Assembly: GCA_003402345.1 (NCBI GenBank)
Contig: QFXH01000004.1
Span: 1-64,000, forward strand
Direction of reading: 5' to 3'
Source of the DNA: Candidatus Nitrotoga sp. MKT
GTDB taxonomy: Bacteria > Pseudomonadota > Gammaproteobacteria > Burkholderiales > Gallionellaceae
DNA length: 64,000 nucleotides
Shown: piece after piece, positions 10,250 to 18,413 of the stretch
Numbering within the stretch: position 1 is the stretch's first letter
Layout of the letters: every line of letters begins with the position of its first letter
Notes under the pieces: generated by a model
Told to the model about the DNA's origin: nothing
The model's input: only the letters and a program-made list of their open reading frames with translations
Database searches by the model: none
Translations under genes and position numbers: made by a program

Positions 10250-10280
10250 CGATGAGGCCAGCTTAAAGCTGGCCTCATCG
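10250..10280 (-). terminator. Strong hairpin downstream of the 10.3-10.8 kb secreted-protein gene
   Basis: Perfect 14 bp inverted repeat CGATGAGGCCAGCT / AGCTGGCCTCATCG around a TAA loop, 23 nt beyond the stop of the minus-strand gene. On that strand it is followed by TTTGTGT. It fits a rho-independent terminator. Confidence 0.75.
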
Positions 10281-10303
10281 TTACTATATTAACAATATAA
10301 TTA

Positions 10304-10771
10304 TTACTTTTTAACCCACTGATTATGGCCTGAGTTAGCAGTAAAATGGCTATTGCCTAATGTATCCCCAGTTCCCTGTGCGTTACCTGTGGTTGCGGCA
10401 TCTCTTCCAGCACCATATGCCTTACTGTCGGTAGGCTCGTTATTTTTAACCACCGCTGATGCTAGCCTGAAATCTGGCATACGTTGACCATCATCATTTT
10501 TATGGCCAGGATCGATTGTAAAGTCCCGGTTTTGCGAATGGTTTATCAATGCCCCAGGTGCATGAGAGGCTCCAGGCTGATCGCGCTCACCTTCAAAACC
10601 AACATACTGTTTGCAGCAATTCCATGGGGTGTTCAGACCTTTCCCAGTAAACGGGGTTGCTTTATCTGCTGTAAATGCCGGCTTAGGGGCCGAAATTGCT
10701 TGCGCCTGCGCTAAGGAAGCGCCAAATACAAAACAGGAAGCAATAGCGAGACTAATAACATTTTTTTTCAT
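10304..10771 (-). CDS. Small exported protein of unknown function
   Basis: 155 residues with a clear signal peptide (MKKNVISLAIASCFVFG...AQA). I do not recognise the mature part. It is rich in Gly, Asn and Asp, contains a CC pair (NTPWNCCKQYVGF) and repeated polar motifs (NHSQNRDFTIDPGHKNDDG, ending TANSGHNQWVKK). AAGGAG lies upstream of the ATG. It has its own terminator and appears monocistronic. The signal peptide resembles that of the EF-hand protein encoded next door, so the two may be co-evolved or share a secretion context. Confidence 0.7.
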   Translation of the reverse strand: MKKNVISLAIASCFVFGASLAQAQAISAPKPAFTADKATPFTGKGLNTPWNCCKQYVGFEGERDQPGASHAPGALINHSQNRDFTIDPGHKNDDGQRMPDFRLASAVVKNNEPTDSKAYGAGRDAATTGNAQGTGDTLGNSHFTANSGHNQWVKK

Positions 10772-11074
10772 GAGAAGCTCCTTATATATAAAACTTGCGA
10801 GATTAGTTGAATAGAGTCAAGGCACGCCAAGCTTCTACGCCACAGGCTTTTACGGAGCCTACCCATACTCCAAATTTGGCAGACTCAGGCTAGCATACTA
10901 AGGGGCAGCTTCGGAATATGTCAAGAACTTTGAGATCGCCAAGTCAAAAAATGTTCTCCTACCTTTAAGTAGCTGAACATTATTCATGAATTTACACCAT
11001 AAATTATGGACAATGACGGATTCAAAGATATGGTGGCGCTTCCTGAATTCGGCACTACAATCCACTTTATGTAA
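10772..11074. other. Intergenic region, nothing recognised
   Basis: Upstream region of the 10.3-10.8 kb exported-protein gene. No credible frame, repeat or RNA was seen apart from the neighbouring terminator. Confidence 0.4.
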
Positions 11075-11116
11075 ATTTAGCGATAAGGCGAGTGTACAAC
11101 CGCCTTATCGCTAAAT
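11075..11116 (-). terminator. Long hairpin downstream of the EF-hand gene
   Basis: Arms ATTTAGCGATAAGGCG and CGCCTTATCGCTAAAT, 16 bp perfect, loop of 10 nt. It lies 26 nt past the minus-strand stop. The run of T after the stem is weak, so it may act as a transcript-end stabiliser as well as a terminator. Confidence 0.6.
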
Positions 11117-11141
11117 ATTACTCAAGGCAAACTAATTAGGC

Positions 11142-11594
11142 TTAATGCAACATCTTGCCTTCATGATTTTTTCTCCAGGTTGCCATGAATTCTAATAATT
11201 CATCTCCTGTTACTCTGTCATCCTTCTTGTTATCGATACTGCCATCGATTGCATTGAAATGATCTTTTATCAGCGGAACATGTTCCGCTTCAACTGAGTC
11301 CAGTGCACCATCCTTATTGGTGTCTGCTAAAACGAAGTCGACAAATAACACTTGTTCATGTGAGATTCTGCCTTTTGGATCTTTTTTTAAATGCTCGAAT
11401 TGCTTGTCAAAATAAGCCTTATACTCTTCATTAGTCACTGAATTCGACAAATCATCGAAGCTCTTATCATGCTTCATTTCTACCATTTTTTGACCTTCCC
11501 TTTGCCACCCAGCTGGATCCTTTACTGCATACGCCGACGTAGCACCCAATACAAGACCGGAAACAATTGCCAGACTAAGAGCAGTTTTTTTCAT
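11142..11594 (-). CDS. Exported EF-hand domain protein
   Basis: 150-residue periplasmic or secreted protein with a signal peptide (MKKTALSLAIVSGLVLGATSAYA). A canonical calcium-binding loop DTNKDGALDSVE lies near residue 87, followed by a second, poorer loop (DGSIDNKKDDRVTGDE). This is the arrangement of a single EF-hand pair. GGAG stands upstream of the ATG. Calcium binding is predicted from the Asp/Asn/Glu positions; no wider function can be assigned. Confidence 0.8.
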   Translation of the reverse strand: MKKTALSLAIVSGLVLGATSAYAVKDPAGWQREGQKMVEMKHDKSFDDLSNSVTNEEYKAYFDKQFEHLKKDPKGRISHEQVLFVDFVLADTNKDGALDSVEAEHVPLIKDHFNAIDGSIDNKKDDRVTGDELLEFMATWRKNHEGKMLH

Positions 11595-11900
11595 GATAAT
11601 CTCCTTAATATTAAGTTATTACATTCATAGGCCAGTAGAGGTGCAACATACCGCACTGCTACTCATCCAAACTGAGCCCGACTATTTCTAATAACTTAGC
11701 TGGCTCTGAAAAGAAAAATAACAGTAAGTCAGTGCAGCGTCTGTGCGCTATCGCACACATACAAAAAATAGTTGCAATCACCTTCACAACATCAAGCCGA
11801 TTCAACAAGCTGTTTTTAAATTAATGCAATTTTCAGTGAAACTCCAGGTCATGATCAGCGCTGGGGTATAATTGCGCCATTTTTTTCGCCACACTCCCTT
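11595..11900. other. Divergent intergenic region between EF-hand gene and RNB gene
   Basis: About 305 nt containing the promoters of two divergent genes. A TATAAT at 11867-11872 (within GGGGTATAATTGCG) is a likely -10 element for the plus-strand exoribonuclease, 29 nt before its ATG. No convincing -35 was seen. Nothing else recognised. Confidence 0.45.
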
Positions 11901-13760
11901 ATGAACGTTTTTTATGAAGAAGATGGCACTTTCAAGGTCGGCTCGATCCTCACTGACAACACAACTTCTCTACAAGTGGAAAGCACGCATGGCAAGCGCA
12001 GCAAGATCAAGGCAACCAACGTGCTGTTACGCTTTGCCCAACCGGGGCTGATTGAGTTTATGACACAGGCGGATGGCATCGCAGCCGATATAGATGTGGA
12101 ATTTCTATGGGAATGCAGCCCGCCAGATGATTTCGGCTTTAATGAGCTGGCCAGTGAATATTTTGGCCACGCACCCAATCCAATCGAAGCAGCGGGCACT
12201 TTGATCTGCCTACACTCCTCTCCAATGCATTTTTACAAAAAAGGCAAGGGACACTACAAGGCCGCACCACCGGATGCCCTCAAATCTGCGCTAGCCAGCG
12301 CCGAAAAAAAACGCCTGCAAGCTGCCTTGCAAGCACGTTATACCAATGAACTGGTCACTTTCACCTTGCCGCCAGAATTCACCAGCAAGTTACCGCATCT
12401 GCTATACAAACCGGATCGTAACACCCTAGAGGTGAAAGCGCTGGAGGCCGCTTGCACCGCTACACACTTGTCGGCCACGCACTTGTTGCAACGCTGCGGA
12501 GCAGTTCCTTCCACGCAGGCTTACCATTTGCAGCGTTTCTTGTTTGAAAATTTCCCGCATGGAACGGATTTCGCTGAGATCGATTTGGCTGTCTGGCCCG
12601 ATCTGCCACTGGCAACGGATACGGCATTTAGCATAGATGATGCGACCACCACAGAAATCGACGATGCTTTTTCGGTCAGAAAGCTTGCCAATGGCAACTG
12701 GCGCATCGGTATACACATTGCGGCTCCCTCGCTGGGCATAGCGCCCGGTTCGCCAGGTGATGGCATCGCGATGCAGCGCATGTCCACTGTGTACATGCCC
12801 GGGGACAAGATCACCATGTTGCCAGACAGCGTGGTACAAGCATTTACTCTATGTGCCGACAAGGTTTGCCCATCGCTTTCCATGTACCTCGAAGTCGATG
12901 CCGAAACTCTGGCCGTGCTCGGCACGGAAAGCCGCATTGAGCGTATCCATATCGCCGCCAACCTGCGCCATGACACGCTGGAACCGCTATTCAACGAGGA
13001 TACGCTGGCTGCTGGCAAACAGGATTTTCTATTTGCGGCAGAGCTCACGCTATTATGGAATTTAGCGCAAAAGCTGGAAGCAACACGTGGCAAATCTGCC
13101 GACAATAATATCCAACAGGTGGATTACAATTTTCACATAGAAAACGACCGCGTTAGTATTAGCACTCGGCAGCGTGGTTCACCCATCGATAAGGTGGTAG
13201 CAGAACTGATGATTTTCGTTAACTCGGAATGGGGCAAACTACTCGCGACACACGACGTAGCAGGCATTTACCGTACGCAAAGCAATGGTAAAGTGAAGAT
13301 GAGCACCGTGCCGGCACCACACCAAGGATTGGGCGTGGCGCAGTATATGTGGTCGAGTTCGCCACTGCGGCGCTACATAGACTTTGTCAACCAGCGCCAA
13401 ATAATCAGCCTGTTGCGCGAAGATTCACCCGTCTATGCCAAAAATGACACAGCACTGTTTGCCGTTATGCGCGATTTCGATGCTGCCTATGTGGTGTACA
13501 ACGAATTCCAGCGTAATATGGAACGTTACTGGTGTTTGCGCTGGTTGCTACAAGAAAATATTCAGCAAGCAGAGGCGTTGGTGCTACGTGAAAACCTGGT
13601 AAAGCTCATGCACATTCCTTTGGTAAGCCGCATCCCATCACTACCGGAATTGCCGCCTAACACGCGAGTTATCCTGGAAATAGGCGAAATTGACTTGCTC
13701 GACCTGAATTTCAATGCCCGCTTCATCTCCACGGTAGAGGAGGAGACTCCCGTTTGCTAG
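11901..13760 (+). CDS. RNase II/RNB-family 3'-5' exoribonuclease
   Basis: Cytoplasmic hydrolytic exonuclease that degrades RNA from the 3' end. It has 619 residues. The RNB catalytic domain begins near residue 240 with the metal-binding Asp cluster FSIDDATTTEIDDAFSV. GIHIAAPSLGIAPGSPGD and the arginine-rich SSPLRRYIDFVNQRQI follow later. The C-terminal part resembles a short S1 fold (RVILEIGEIDLLDLNFNARF). It is shorter than RNase R (about 800), with an atypical N-terminus and no obvious cold-shock domains. It overlaps the following TonB-family gene by 7 nt, suggesting translational coupling. Confidence 0.9.
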   Translation: MNVFYEEDGTFKVGSILTDNTTSLQVESTHGKRSKIKATNVLLRFAQPGLIEFMTQADGIAADIDVEFLWECSPPDDFGFNELASEYFGHAPNPIEAAGTLICLHSSPMHFYKKGKGHYKAAPPDALKSALASAEKKRLQAALQARYTNELVTFTLPPEFTSKLPHLLYKPDRNTLEVKALEAACTATHLSATHLLQRCGAVPSTQAYHLQRFLFENFPHGTDFAEIDLAVWPDLPLATDTAFSIDDATTTEIDDAFSVRKLANGNWRIGIHIAAPSLGIAPGSPGDGIAMQRMSTVYMPGDKITMLPDSVVQAFTLCADKVCPSLSMYLEVDAETLAVLGTESRIERIHIAANLRHDTLEPLFNEDTLAAGKQDFLFAAELTLLWNLAQKLEATRGKSADNNIQQVDYNFHIENDRVSISTRQRGSPIDKVVAELMIFVNSEWGKLLATHDVAGIYRTQSNGKVKMSTVPAPHQGLGVAQYMWSSSPLRRYIDFVNQRQIISLLREDSPVYAKNDTALFAVMRDFDAAYVVYNEFQRNMERYWCLRWLLQENIQQAEALVLRENLVKLMHIPLVSRIPSLPELPPNTRVILEIGEIDLLDLNFNARFISTVEEETPVC

Positions 13761-14620
13761 CGATGTTCAAACAGCCAATCGCCATTGCCCTGGCATTTTC
13801 GCTAGCGCTACATGCTTTTATGCTGTTTGGCGTCGGCTTCGTCTTGCCCGCCCCACGTAAAATGACTGATTTCATGCAACCACTGCAAGTGGTACTGGTA
13901 AACAGCAAATCAAAATCGCGTCCTGTTAAAGCCGATGCCTTGGCGCAACACAACCTCGACGGCGGTGGCAATACACATGAAGATCGTCATGCACAAAGCC
14001 CTTTACCCACGCTGAACGACGACAAACAATACACGCCTGAACAATCCGCGCAGCGTGTACAACAGCTCGAACAAGGAGTCAAACTCCTGCTGGCACAGGC
14101 AGCCATAAGCACTCACAGCATACCGCAACCAAAAACCCAGGGACAAGAACAACAACAAAAAACCAGTGACAATGCAAATAACCTAGACATGGTGCAGCGC
14201 AAGCTGGAGATCGCACGTCTTGAAGCACAAATCAGCAAGGATTTTAATGCTTATCAAAAATTGCCACGGCGGAAATTTATTGGTGCGCGCACTCAGGAAT
14301 ATCGCTTCGCACAATATATTGAAGATTGGCGCATCAAGGTAGAACGCATAGGCAACATGAATTATCCCCAGGCTGCGCGCCAAAAAAATATTTATGGCAA
14401 ACTGCAACTCAGCGTCTCCATCCGTGCGGACGGGAGCGTAGAAAGAATAGAGGTGAGTCGTTCATCCCGGCAGCCCATTCTGGATGCTGCGGCGCGACGC
14501 ATTGTAAAACTGGCGGCGCCTTTCTCCCCGCTCCCGCCAGACATCCGCAAAGACACGGATATTCTTACTATCACACGCACGTGGACATTTACCTCAGCCG
14601 ACACGCTGCAAAGTGAATGA
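13754..14620 (+). CDS. TonB-family energy transducer protein
   Basis: 288-residue inner-membrane protein that spans the periplasm and energises outer-membrane receptors. One N-terminal TM (IAIALAFSLALHAFMLFGVGF), a Gln/Pro-rich coiled periplasmic linker, and a TonB C-terminal domain (NYPQAARQKNIYGKLQLSV ... DAAARRIVKLAAPFSPLP). A TTG start at 13754 has GGAGGAG at good spacing; the ATG at 13763 is the alternative. It is separate from the TonB-dependent receptor at 1 kb and no exbB/exbD are adjacent. Confidence 0.88.
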   Translation: MLAMFKQPIAIALAFSLALHAFMLFGVGFVLPAPRKMTDFMQPLQVVLVNSKSKSRPVKADALAQHNLDGGGNTHEDRHAQSPLPTLNDDKQYTPEQSAQRVQQLEQGVKLLLAQAAISTHSIPQPKTQGQEQQQKTSDNANNLDMVQRKLEIARLEAQISKDFNAYQKLPRRKFIGARTQEYRFAQYIEDWRIKVERIGNMNYPQAARQKNIYGKLQLSVSIRADGSVERIEVSRSSRQPILDAAARRIVKLAAPFSPLPPDIRKDTDILTITRTWTFTSADTLQSE

Positions 14621-14838
14621 CCAATTTCCCTAAAAATCAAATTTGTAAATATCCACGTAGGCGCTTGCCTGCATTCTGGCTTAATAGTGCATGGTTGAAA
14701 ATAGCTGACAAATTGTCATTCCTTACGAATAAGCAAATTACCTATTTTATTTTTATGCCTCTCGCCCTATTATCAGGTACGCTAAGCGGCTAAACTGCAT
14801 CAGTCGGATAATTGTTTGACATATTTAGATTGATCATA

Positions 14839-15240
14839 ATGATGAGAAGATGGAAAAACTTAAGCTGGGTTGCGCTACTGTCGGTGCTGCAATGCATCGC
14901 GCCGCTAGTGCATGCCCATGTCGGCGGCGATTTCCATTCCGGCAGCGTACATTTTCATCTCAATGGCGACATACTTAACCATAATGACGCTGAAACTGCC
15001 AAACCAGAGTTGAGCGGTATCCAGTCGGAATTTCCGACCATTGGCATGGCGCAGGGATATAAAAATGATTACATCCTGTTTTTAACAGGGAGCCATGGAC
15101 CGTCTCATACTGGATTGTCGGCCTCTTTATTAAATGCAATATCTCTGGGCAATATCAATCAGACAAAACAAACTTTCTTTCGCTTTTCGTATTGCCACCC
15201 TCCAGCTCAGGCACCTCCGACGCTTTCCTCAGATAAATAA
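14839..15240 (+). CDS. CzcI-like small exported protein preceding the metal-efflux operon
   Basis: About 134 residues from ATG 14839 (a second ATG follows directly). Signal peptide LSWVALLSVLQCIAPLVHAH, then a His-rich mature part (HVGGDFHSGSVHFHLNGDILNHND) and a Pro-rich tail. Position ahead of czcC, size and His content are those of CzcI-type proteins, small periplasmic factors in czc operons. No strong Shine-Dalgarno was found, so the start is not firm. Function is inferred from context. Confidence 0.6.
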   Translation: MMRRWKNLSWVALLSVLQCIAPLVHAHVGGDFHSGSVHFHLNGDILNHNDAETAKPELSGIQSEFPTIGMAQGYKNDYILFLTGSHGPSHTGLSASLLNAISLGNINQTKQTFFRFSYCHPPAQAPPTLSSDK

Positions 15241-15571
15241 CATACAAAACTTGGGCGTTTCATGTGGTTGCATGGTGGTGTGCGGAGTTTTTACGAATCA
15301 GACGAGGTTCTTCTCGCAGGATTTGCATGGCAACACTCACACAACCGCTCATCCCTGCGAACCTTACTTGTTTGATAAGCAACAATGTGAAGAAGTGATG
15401 TAGTTATCCATACATCCGACGGAACAAAAATTACTTAACAAATATTTATGGGTCAGGAAATCCATGCACGCTTATGAAATATTCAGGTTAAATCAGCGGA
15501 ACATTAATTATTGCGGTTAGTATTTTTTGATGTTTCGCCGAATTTCTTCTCTATTTCACCAGGAGAACTGA
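15241..15571. other. Intergenic region ahead of czcC, nothing recognised
   Basis: 330 nt without a supported gene. A metal-responsive operator could lie here, but I could not identify a repeat with confidence. AGGAGAACTGA just before 15572 is the czcC ribosome-binding site. Confidence 0.4.
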
Positions 15572-16861
15572 ATGAGGATATTTCTTTTACCACTGGGGTT
15601 GGCGGCGCTAATTTTTAATCCCTCTTTTGCTCTTGAGGCGGCGAGCCACGCTCGTTATGAAGCTACCGAAAGTAATGCACTTCGCGCTATTGAGCCAGCC
15701 ACCCCACTCACGTTAAAAGCCGCCCTCGAATTAGCTTATGGCGCCAATGCAGCCCTGTCCACCGCCAGACGGGAGCTTGAAGCAATTGCTGGCTCAGTCC
15801 TTCAAGCTGGCCTGCGGCCCAACCCAAGAGTTGAGGCGTTAATCGAGGATCCACGACCTGCGAATCGTCTCACCGCAGTCTATGTCAACCAGCCTTTGGA
15901 GCTTGGCGGCAAGCGACCCGCGCGTATTGCCGCTGCCGAGCGGCGCCATGATGTAGCCTCGGCAGAACTGCATGCAATGCGTGCAGAAATTCGCGCAGCC
16001 GTCATGGTGGCTTTTTTTGATGTGCTTGTGGCACAAGAACGTTTTCTTTTAACGCAAGGGTTGGTCGAACTCTCACAACGCGCAACCACGGCTGCCTCAA
16101 AACGGGTAACGGCGGGCAAGGTGTCCCCGGTCGAAGAGACTAAGGCACGTGTCGCCGAAGCGAGCGTACGGGTCGAACTTAGTCAAGCGGCCACCAGCCT
16201 AAAAATGGCGCGCAAACGCCTCACGGCTATATGGGGAAACGCAACGCCCCGCTTCGAGCGGGCAGAGGGTCAGGTTGAAACGCTGCCCGCACTACCCGCA
16301 CTGAAAGATTTGACTGCCCGCTTGGCAAACTCACCCGGGCTGGCTCGCGCACAACTCGAAGTGAACCGCCGACAGGCGCTGGTGGAAGTAGAACGTAGTC
16401 TTCGCGTTCCAGACGTGACACTTAGTTTGGGTGGCAGACGCAACGCTGAAATAGGCCTCAACCAAGCGCTTCTTGGCGTGTCATTACCGATCCCGATCTT
16501 CAATCGCAACCAAGGAAATATTTTGGAGGCGTTACGCCGCACCGACAAGGCACGGGACGAACTGTCCGGAACCGAGATCCGTCTCAATAATGAGATCGCT
16601 CAGGCGCTCGAACGTCTTAACATTGCCCGGCAAGAAATTGAAATTTTGCAGCAAGAGATTCTCCCGGGTGCCCAAAGTGCCTACGATGCCGCGACCAAAG
16701 GTTACATTATGGGTAAATTCAGTTTCCTTGAAGTGCTCGACGCTCAGCGCACGTTGTTCCAAGCCAAATCCCAATACCTGCGCGCCTTAGCGGAAGCGCA
16801 TCGATCTGCTGCCGAAATCGAACGTGTTCTTGGCGAAACGCCCGATGGTTCAACGCTTTGA
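15572..16861 (+). CDS. czcC: CzcC-type outer-membrane efflux channel
   Basis: TolC-family trimeric channel for a heavy-metal RND pump. It has 429 residues with a signal peptide (MRIFLLPLGLAALIFNPSFAL). It shows two OEP repeats with the typical ALELAYGANAALSTARRELEA opening, LNQALLGVSLPIPIFNRNQGN in the middle, and YIMGKFSFLEVLDAQRTLFQ near the end. AGGAG precedes the ATG. First gene of the czcCBA core, 43 nt before czcB. Confidence 0.93.
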   Translation: MRIFLLPLGLAALIFNPSFALEAASHARYEATESNALRAIEPATPLTLKAALELAYGANAALSTARRELEAIAGSVLQAGLRPNPRVEALIEDPRPANRLTAVYVNQPLELGGKRPARIAAAERRHDVASAELHAMRAEIRAAVMVAFFDVLVAQERFLLTQGLVELSQRATTAASKRVTAGKVSPVEETKARVAEASVRVELSQAATSLKMARKRLTAIWGNATPRFERAEGQVETLPALPALKDLTARLANSPGLARAQLEVNRRQALVEVERSLRVPDVTLSLGGRRNAEIGLNQALLGVSLPIPIFNRNQGNILEALRRTDKARDELSGTEIRLNNEIAQALERLNIARQEIEILQQEILPGAQSAYDAATKGYIMGKFSFLEVLDAQRTLFQAKSQYLRALAEAHRSAAEIERVLGETPDGSTL

Positions 16862-16904
16862 TAACCATTAAGGCCGACCGCCACAACGCCATAAGGAAAT
16901 TGCC

Positions 16905-18404
16905 ATGAAACTAAATCCAAACAAGCAGCAAACTATTTATATTGCTGCTGTTCTAGCGATCGGTATCGTAATCGCCATACTGATTTTAAATAGCCAAGGA
17001 GGCACAAAACAGCAGCCACACGAAGAAAATGGAAGCGGGCAGCACAGCCACTCAGAAGAACCGCAGATTGGTCAACACGGTGGAAAGCTGTTCACGCAAA
17101 ATGGCTATGGGATTGAAATAACTATCTTCGAAGAGGGTGTGAAACCTGAGTTTCGAGTCTATACCTACAAAAATGGCAAGCCGCTCGATCCTGCCGCCAG
17201 CAAGGTTACGATCACCCTCGAACGCCTCGGCCAAAAGCCTCATAAAATCACCTTCGTCAAGCAAAATGATTACCTAAAAGGCAAGGCAATAGTTGAGGAG
17301 CCGCACTCTTTCAAAGTAACGGTCGACGCGCAATTCGGCAATAAGCCTTATTCGTTTACCTATGAGCAGATCGAAACACGCGTGAGCATGACCGATCAAC
17401 AGGTTGAGTTAGGCGGCATCGAAATGTTGACCTCTGGGCCCGCGCACATCAAGAGTACATTACAGCTTATTGGCCACATCAGTTTCAATGAAGACCACAT
17501 GGTGTATATCGTACCGCGACTAGCCGGAGTAGTTGAATCGGTTGGCGCAAATGCCGGTGACCACGTGCGTAAAGGTCATGTTTTGGCAGTGATTTCAAGC
17601 CAAGCGCTGGCCGACCTGCGAAGCGAACTGCTGGCGGCACAAAGACGGTTGAGTTTGGCGCGTACTACCTTCGAACGCGAGAAAAATTTGTGGGAAGAAA
17701 AAATTTCTGCCGAGCAAGACTATCTACAAGCACGCAACGCCATGCAGGAAGCCGAAATCGTCACTCAAAAGGTAAAGCAAAAACTGGCTTCGCTCGGCGG
17801 CACCCTGATGACCAGTAGTAATCTCACACGCTATGAAATTCGCGCGCCAATCGATGGCATCGTGATGAAGAAGCAAATTTCGGTCGGCCAAGTACTTCAG
17901 GAGGATGCCAACATCTTTGTCGTGGCTGATATGTCTACCGTTTGGGCGGTATTGACTATCTACGCCAAAGACCTGAATACCGTGAAAATCGGGCAGATGG
18001 CCACTGTCAAAGCGACTGCATTTGAATACCAGAGCAGTGGTAGCGTAGACCATCTTGGCGGGTTGCTGGGCGAACAGACCCGCACAGCCGAAGCGCACAT
18101 TATTCTACCCAACCCCAAAGGCATCTGGCGACCCGGCATGCCAGTCAATATCGAACTGGTGGCTGACGAAATCGAAGTGCCGGTGGCAGTATCCGTGGAT
18201 GCCATTCAGACTGTGCGCAACTGGACGGCTGCCTTCGTCCGCTATGGCACCTTTTTCGAAGCGCGCCCGCTGGAGCTGGGGCGTAGCGACGGCCAGTTTA
18301 TTGAAGTGGTCAAAGGGTTAAATGCAGGCGAGCGGTACGCCGCGAAGAATAGTTTCCTGATCAAGGCTGATTTGGGCAAAGCTGGCGCAAGCCATGACCA
18401 TTAG
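16905..18404 (+). CDS. czcB: CzcB-type periplasmic adaptor (HlyD family)
   Basis: 499-residue membrane-fusion protein linking CzcA and CzcC. N-terminal TM anchor (TIYIAAVLAIGIVIAILIL), a His-rich segment (HEENGSGQHSHSEE) that may bind metal, and an extra N-terminal beta domain (about 55-150). Then comes the lipoyl/barrel-sandwich half VPRLAGVVESVGANAGDHV, a coiled hairpin, and IRAPIDGIVMKKQISVGQVL, followed by the beta-barrel and membrane-proximal domains. AAGG stands before the ATG. It is 9 nt from czcA. Confidence 0.93.
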   Translation: MKLNPNKQQTIYIAAVLAIGIVIAILILNSQGGTKQQPHEENGSGQHSHSEEPQIGQHGGKLFTQNGYGIEITIFEEGVKPEFRVYTYKNGKPLDPAASKVTITLERLGQKPHKITFVKQNDYLKGKAIVEEPHSFKVTVDAQFGNKPYSFTYEQIETRVSMTDQQVELGGIEMLTSGPAHIKSTLQLIGHISFNEDHMVYIVPRLAGVVESVGANAGDHVRKGHVLAVISSQALADLRSELLAAQRRLSLARTTFEREKNLWEEKISAEQDYLQARNAMQEAEIVTQKVKQKLASLGGTLMTSSNLTRYEIRAPIDGIVMKKQISVGQVLQEDANIFVVADMSTVWAVLTIYAKDLNTVKIGQMATVKATAFEYQSSGSVDHLGGLLGEQTRTAEAHIILPNPKGIWRPGMPVNIELVADEIEVPVAVSVDAIQTVRNWTAAFVRYGTFFEARPLELGRSDGQFIEVVKGLNAGERYAAKNSFLIKADLGKAGASHDH

Positions 18405-18413
18405 GAGCCCCTC

